Positions 59,561-64,000 of a DNA stretch of 64,000 nucleotides are shown in pieces. Below the pieces are notes generated by a model, which saw only the letters and a program-made list of their open reading frames with translations, did not search any database and was not told the DNA's origin. The stretch's first letter is position 1, and each line of letters begins with the position of its first letter. The translations under genes and the position numbers were made by a program. Source of the stretch: Bettongia penicillata ogilbyi (Eukaryota; Chordata; Mammalia; Diprotodontia; Potoroidae); assembly GCA_023548195.1 (NCBI GenBank), contig JAJHZJ010000808.1:6874389-6938388 (forward strand), in the 5' to 3' direction.

Positions 59561-60189
59561 AAAAATTATGACTACAAGAGGAAGTTAAAAGGAAAAGGTA
59601 ATTTCTAGTCACTGGGACTAAGCCTGTGCTTAATTTGGAGAATATAGCAAGGAAGCTGATTTGACTGGTAGACAAAATGTATTGAGCCCCTGAAGGAATG
59701 TGAAATATATCTAGATAGGAAGGCTACAGCCATGCTGTAAGAAACTAGAGCCATGTTGTGAAGGATATAAAATGATAAGCTGAGATGTTTAGATTTTATC
59801 CTGCAGACAGTAGGGAATCACTGAATGTTATTGATTATGGGAGGAATATGGTCAGTGTGTTTTGGGAAAAGTATTTTGGCAGCTATGTGGATAATCGATT
59901 GTAAAGGGAAACTAGACTGGATGCCAGATGGAGAGTTAAGAAGCTGCTGCGATTGTCCAGAGAAAGAATGATAGCTTCAACATGGTAACCATGTGAATGG
60001 AGATGAAGGGTAAGGATATGAGATGTATGATATAAACATTATAAGCAAGACTTATTTGCTACGGGATTTCAGGGAGAAAGAAGATTTGGGGATGACTCCA
60101 ATGTTGCTAACCTTGGTGATGATAAGGATTGCCACTCCTTTAACAAAAATTGGAAGTGTTAAGGAGAGGGTGAGCTCATGGTGGGGCTA

Positions 60190-60388
60190 TAGTGATTTCC
60201 GTTAGTGCACTGGAAAGGGTGCTAGATTTGGAGTAAGGAATCGAGATTCAAGTATTGGTTCTGACACCTGATATCTATATGAACTAGAGCAAGTTACTCA
60301 TCCTTAATGGGCATCGTTTCCTAATCTGAAAATAAAGAAGTTGAACTAAATGAAAGTCTCTTCTAGCTCAATTACTCCATATTCAGCT
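60190..60388 (+). mobile_element. MIR3-like SINE inside L2
   Basis: CACTGGAAAGGGTGCTAGAT, GAGATTCAAGTATTGGTTCT, GAGCAAGTTACTCATCC and AAGTCTCTTCTAGCTCAATT. Confidence 0.75.
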
Positions 60389-60454
60389 TAAGCTGTCAAT
60401 GAGGTATCTGGTGAGAAAAGAACTGGAGCTCATGAAAGGAGAATCAGTATCTGA

Positions 60455-60568
60455 TTGAATGAATGAAAACACATTTTTGGGGTGCATACTATAACAAACA
60501 CTGTTAAATACTGGGGATATCCCCAAGTGTCCCCCACCAAATCATGGAGCTTTTATTAGAGACACATT
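60455..60568 (-). mobile_element. L2 3' tail fragment, antisense
   Basis: GCATACTATAACAAACACTG and TTAAATACTGGGGATATCCC match the reversed L2 tail. Confidence 0.5.
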
Positions 60569-60569
60569 G

Positions 60570-60775
60570 GAAAGAGCAATCACACTAGAGTCCAAGGAAT
60601 TTGGTTTAATCCTGTCTCTCATCTTTTCTATTACTTGTATGTCCTTGGTCAAGTTAATCGAACTCTCTGGGCCTCACTTTCCCTTTTTGTAAAATGGGCT
60701 AGATGGCCTAAATGGACTGGTTGGACAAGATGACCTCTATAATTTCTTCTACCTCTTCTTCCATGATCCTACAGG
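60570..60775 (+). mobile_element. MIR3-like SINE
   Basis: GGAAAGAGCAATCACACTAG, CTTGGTCAAGTTAATCGAAC, TCTGGGCCTCACTTTCCCTT and GGACAAGATGACCTCTATAA. Confidence 0.75.
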
Positions 60776-61189
60776 CAAGCTCACAAGATTAACTTTGGTT
60801 AAAAAAAAGAAAGTAACTTAGCTGGTATGAATTTTGTTATCCTTTGTAACATAAATTCTCTATAGCAGGAAACATATCCATGTTATGTACAACACACTCT
60901 GGGCTTCAAATTAATGGTATATAATAAAAATAACCATGATGGAATGGATGTTAAATCATTCATCATATGCACTGCTACAATCAAGAGAGGCAGGGGTCCT
61001 CTTACATTCATTTATACCAGCACAAAAATTAATGAAGCCTGAAATTCCTTACTTCTTCACTGTCATAGCATAGACAGCTTTGTAAAGCTCTCTCCAATAA
61101 TAATATTCAAGTCTTTTAGTGTAACAGTCTGGCAATCAGTTCTAATTCTTTGCAGCCATTAGTTCTTTAAATGTTGTCCTCTCACTACT
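60776..61189. other. unassigned sequence
   Basis: No repeat recognised. Confidence 0.35.
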
Positions 61190-61720
61190 AACTATGTTGA
61201 TTCAGAGCTGAAGTTTTCACCTTGACTTGACTTTGAGTGAGTTCATCTGCCTCCGCCCCGCTCAATACAGCTCCCCAGATGGATATTGTTCCTACTTGAG
61301 TCATACGCCAAGAAATGGAATTTAGCTCAGGAGAACTATTCATTGCTTGATATCATGGATTTTTCTTAATAGTGATTTTTTTTCATTTATTTAAAACATT
61401 TCCAGGATTGAGAACCCGGGTTAGCAACTTTCCATCCATGTGCGGTCTATGCTTTTCCATTCAAGATAGAGACCTTTTCAGTTTTAGTGCACACGCAATT
61501 AAAACTCTGCTATAACAATCAATTAAAAAAGAAGAAAAGCCGTGCTGAACAGTTTGGCATTATAATGGGTGCTAGCAGAGAAGGGAATTCGGCAGTCTGT
61601 GAATGGAGCAGGTGTTTAATGTCTGACATTGGTTAGGAATGCCACACTCTTCAGAAGACAGGATTATATGGTTGACACTCAGTGTGGAAACAGGTGTTAT
61701 ATCTGAAGGGAAAAAAGAAG
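61190..61720. other. non-repetitive block, candidate conserved non-coding element
   Basis: CpG-bearing unique sequence (for example CCTCCGCCCCGCTCAATACA, GAACCCGGGTTAGCAACTTT, TGTGCGGTCTATGC) with homeodomain-like words (CACGCAATTAAAACTC, CAATCAATTAAAAAAG). There is no long frame and no repeat landmarks. The retained CpGs stand out from the CpG-poor flanks. Conservation was not tested. Confidence 0.35.
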
Positions 61721-62869
61721 AAAAAAAGAAATCCTGAAAAATATCTTTATGATTTATGGGTTCCTATCACTAACTCTAAACATTTAAATACATCTTTAGA
61801 CATTAACCATCATATTTCCTCCCGTTCCACCCTGCCCTAAATGGGAATGCATGCTGATCATTTTTAACTCTTTTCATAAAAAGGATAAAAAAGATAAAAA
61901 GCTCACAAACCTTGTAGTTTCAGTGCTATCCAATGTGTGTAAAAATTGTTTTCCCTCCCAGGGCTCTCCTCCTATGCCCCCGAGATGCTTTGCCATGCTA
62001 CTTTCCTGCCTTAATTCCTTGTCCAGGCTTCTATTTTTTCCCCTTCTATTATTGACTCAGGGAAGGTTGAACCACATTGGAATTTCCCCACTAGACTCTA
62101 GGATCTAGAGAACATGCTCTAGACTAGAGAGCAAGCCAGATCTCAGAGCCACACCTAAGTGGACAACAACTTAGCATCTAGGGAAACTGTTCCAAAGAGA
62201 ACTTAGCAGGGGCTTGTGCCTAAGGGTTGAAAAATCTGGTACATTATCATTCTTACATTGCAGTTAACATACACAGTGTTGACTTTGGGTATTTGAACCC
62301 AGAATTCTCTACCTGGAAGGAAAATAGTGAAAATGCCAGGCAGCAGGTGCTTGAGTAGTCTCTACTTGTCTTCTGTTCAACCCCACTGTTGTCTAGCCAG
62401 CAGTATTTTTCTTTACCAGCATTTGCCCATTCAATTGGAATGACATTTTGCATTCAGCAGCAAGGACCTCTGATAAAACAGATGTGACCCATAGTCTGAC
62501 TAGGCTATGACTGAATTGACATATTCTAAGGCTCCAGGTGATAATACAATCCATTTCTTCTTGTCTTTTCAGGCAGGGTCAGTGACATCAAGTGTAGGCA
62601 GTAACAGAGATAGGCAAAACCTCAGTTTGTATAGACTATTTCTGTGGCTGGCCAGCACCACACTGGTTATTAGGTCCTTCCCCACAGTCACTTGCCCAAG
62701 CCAGTAAGTAGCTCTTTAAAATAACTCTTTCAAGGACATTTGAGATGTTATACTAGAGATGTTAAGGCATTTTATGAAGATGAGCTATTTTTCATCTATG
62801 CAAAGCCTTGAATTCATAAGACGTTGGGTGAGGGTAGACATGCAAAAAAGAGAGGAACGTAAGATAATT
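61721..62869. other. unassigned sequence
   Basis: Moderate GC at 61930-62220 and 62270-62720. Short frames at 61851-62108, 62253-62453 and 62507-62707 show no domains. Confidence 0.3.
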
Positions 62870-63048
62870 AATTTAGGGCTGTAAAGGATCTTAAAGGCCA
62901 TTAAGTCCCCTTCCCCACTCCCTCAGTTTTTACAGATGAGAGAAATAAGTGACTTACCTAAGGCCACACAACTCATAGGCATCGAGTTAGGATTTGAACT
63001 TAAATCTTCTCGACTTCAAGTCAAGCTCTGTCCCCACTTAAAATCCTG
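62870..63048 (-). mobile_element. MIR3-like SINE, antisense
   Basis: TTAAAGGCCATTAAGTCCCC, TTTTTACAGATGAGAGAAAT, ACTTACCTAAGGCCACACAA and ATTTGAACTTAAATCTTCTC. Confidence 0.82.
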
Positions 63049-63072
63049 TGAAGTGCTGTAGAAACTGTGGAG

Positions 63073-63093
63073 GGTGTGTGTGTGTGTGTGTGT
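63073..63093. repeat. (GT)n microsatellite
   Basis: About ten GT units. Confidence 0.9.
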
Positions 63094-63937
63094 AGGACAG
63101 AAATGCTTGATAGTAGCAATAGGTTTGGAAGTGTAGAAAACTCAGAGACTGAGTTACTTGTTGCCAGCCACATACATATACATAATAAAGGATGGGAATT
63201 TGGCAGAAAGGATCAAGATGAAGATCGCTATAGATTTATTTGGGCTTTCTTATTTGCCTTCTTCCTTTCATTCACATGAGAGACCTGAAACATCTTGGCA
63301 AACTGAAGAAAACCATAGGTTAGAAATGAGGAATTGTTGAGTTAAAGGGTATTGATTCTTCTGCAGATTAAAAAAAATGTTGCTCTTGGTAAGTAGAAGG
63401 AAGCCAGTTCAAAAATAAACAGAATGCCTGTGATCTCTACCTGGCTGCTTGACTTTTCTGTATTTAAAATGCTTGGGCACTAGAGGCAAGACTCTCCTTC
63501 TGGAGGGAAAACTCCATACTCCCAAGATTCCGAGAAATGGCAAGTTCTTTTACTTATGGAGAATAAGGAACTGAAGTTGTCTTCCTAGAATGAGAAAGTG
63601 TCTCATACTAACAGAGTTAAAATTTAGTTTACTTGGGCTTTAGGCTTAAAGAGGAATGACAGAGCCTAGTTTTTCTCTTGTGTGGAAGGTTGGGGGTTCT
63701 AGGTAAATCCAAAAGCTGATAGCAGAAAATAGCTTCTTAACTATGTGCCCAGTGAAGTAATGCTCAGCACTGACCATGAGCAAATCAGTGGTAAAAAAGT
63801 TAGAAAACAGCAGTATCACTGGACCTACAGTGTCAGAGACACATGTGGACTGTCCATGTGTATGTTCTAGGTTGATATTTTCCCTGAACATTTACGCTTT
63901 ATACCTGAACTCTGGTGGCATGTTCTCTTTCATTCAA
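63094..63937. other. unassigned sequence
   Basis: No repeat recognised. The 81-codon frame at 63646-63891 (-) has no recognisable domain. Confidence 0.3.
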
Positions 63938-64000
63938 ATATATGTGTGTGCATATGTATATGCATATATGTATATGTGTACATACATGTGTGTTCATGTA
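63938..64000. repeat. alternating TATG/TGTA tract at the window edge
   Basis: TATATGTGTGTGCATATGTA and related units run off the end. Confidence 0.85.

Larger units (their letters stand above)
59190..60435 (-). mobile_element. L2 LINE region, antisense, split by two SINEs
   Basis: CTATGTACTTGGTGCTGTGC is the tail. The sequence continues with TAGATTTTATCCTGCAGACA, GAGGAATATGGTCAGTGTGT, GTATTTTGGCAGCTATGTGG and GGATGACTCCAATGTTGCTA. After a SINE, L2 resumes at about 60390 (CTGTCAATGAGGTATCTGGT). Confidence 0.75.

Overview
This window looks like 64 kb of marsupial nuclear DNA, intergenic or deep intronic. I found no multi-exon gene, no bacterial or phage gene organisation and no CRISPR array. 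The marsupial reading rests on the repeats: CORE-SINEs of the Mar1 type with a BovB/RTE-like tail (1900-2160, 24897-25130, 56020-56268), a composite tRNA-headed SINE with a body of about 300 bp (23730-24041, 47266-47569), L1 elements with a marsupial-type 3' end, and many old L2, MIR and CR1/L3-like fragments. The composite SINE suggests an Australian lineage, but that is memory-based inference. Repeat family names are given from memory, without a library search.

The one clear protein-coding sequence is a processed retrocopy of DYNLRB1 (dynein light chain roadblock-1) on the minus strand at 971-1715. Its 96-codon reading frame is intact, the 5' UTR and 3' UTR are present, a poly(A) tail can be seen, and a perfect 13-bp target-site duplication flanks it. 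It has the hallmarks of L1-mediated retroposition.

Layout. 1-5 kb: the retrocopy, a Mar1 SINE and L2 pieces. 5-17 kb: L2, MIR, hAT-like and old L1 fragments, then a protein-like but heavily broken stretch on the minus strand at about 15.4-16.9 kb. 17-30 kb: L1 3' ends on both strands, L2, MIR, a CR1/L3-like piece, the composite SINE and several microsatellites. 30.9-37.3 kb: an almost full-length but dead L1 on the minus strand, with ORF1, ORF2 and 5' UTR. 37.3-38.8 kb: a long antisense L2. 39-53 kb: mostly old unassigned sequence with L2, MIR, L1 and hAT fragments and an unusual tandem unit at 43.6-44.3 kb. 53-64 kb: CR1/L3-like, L2 and L1 pieces, nested SINEs, a large purine microsatellite, and two non-repetitive blocks (54.23-54.76 kb and 61.19-61.72 kb) that are candidates for conserved non-coding elements.

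The elements relate through retrotransposition. L1-type machinery explains the DYNLRB1 retrocopy, and nested insertions (Mar1 in L2, MIR-like SINEs in L2, an L2-like tail in a MIR) give a relative order of events. I saw no convincing new biological system. Most short open frames here are chance frames or frames within repeats.
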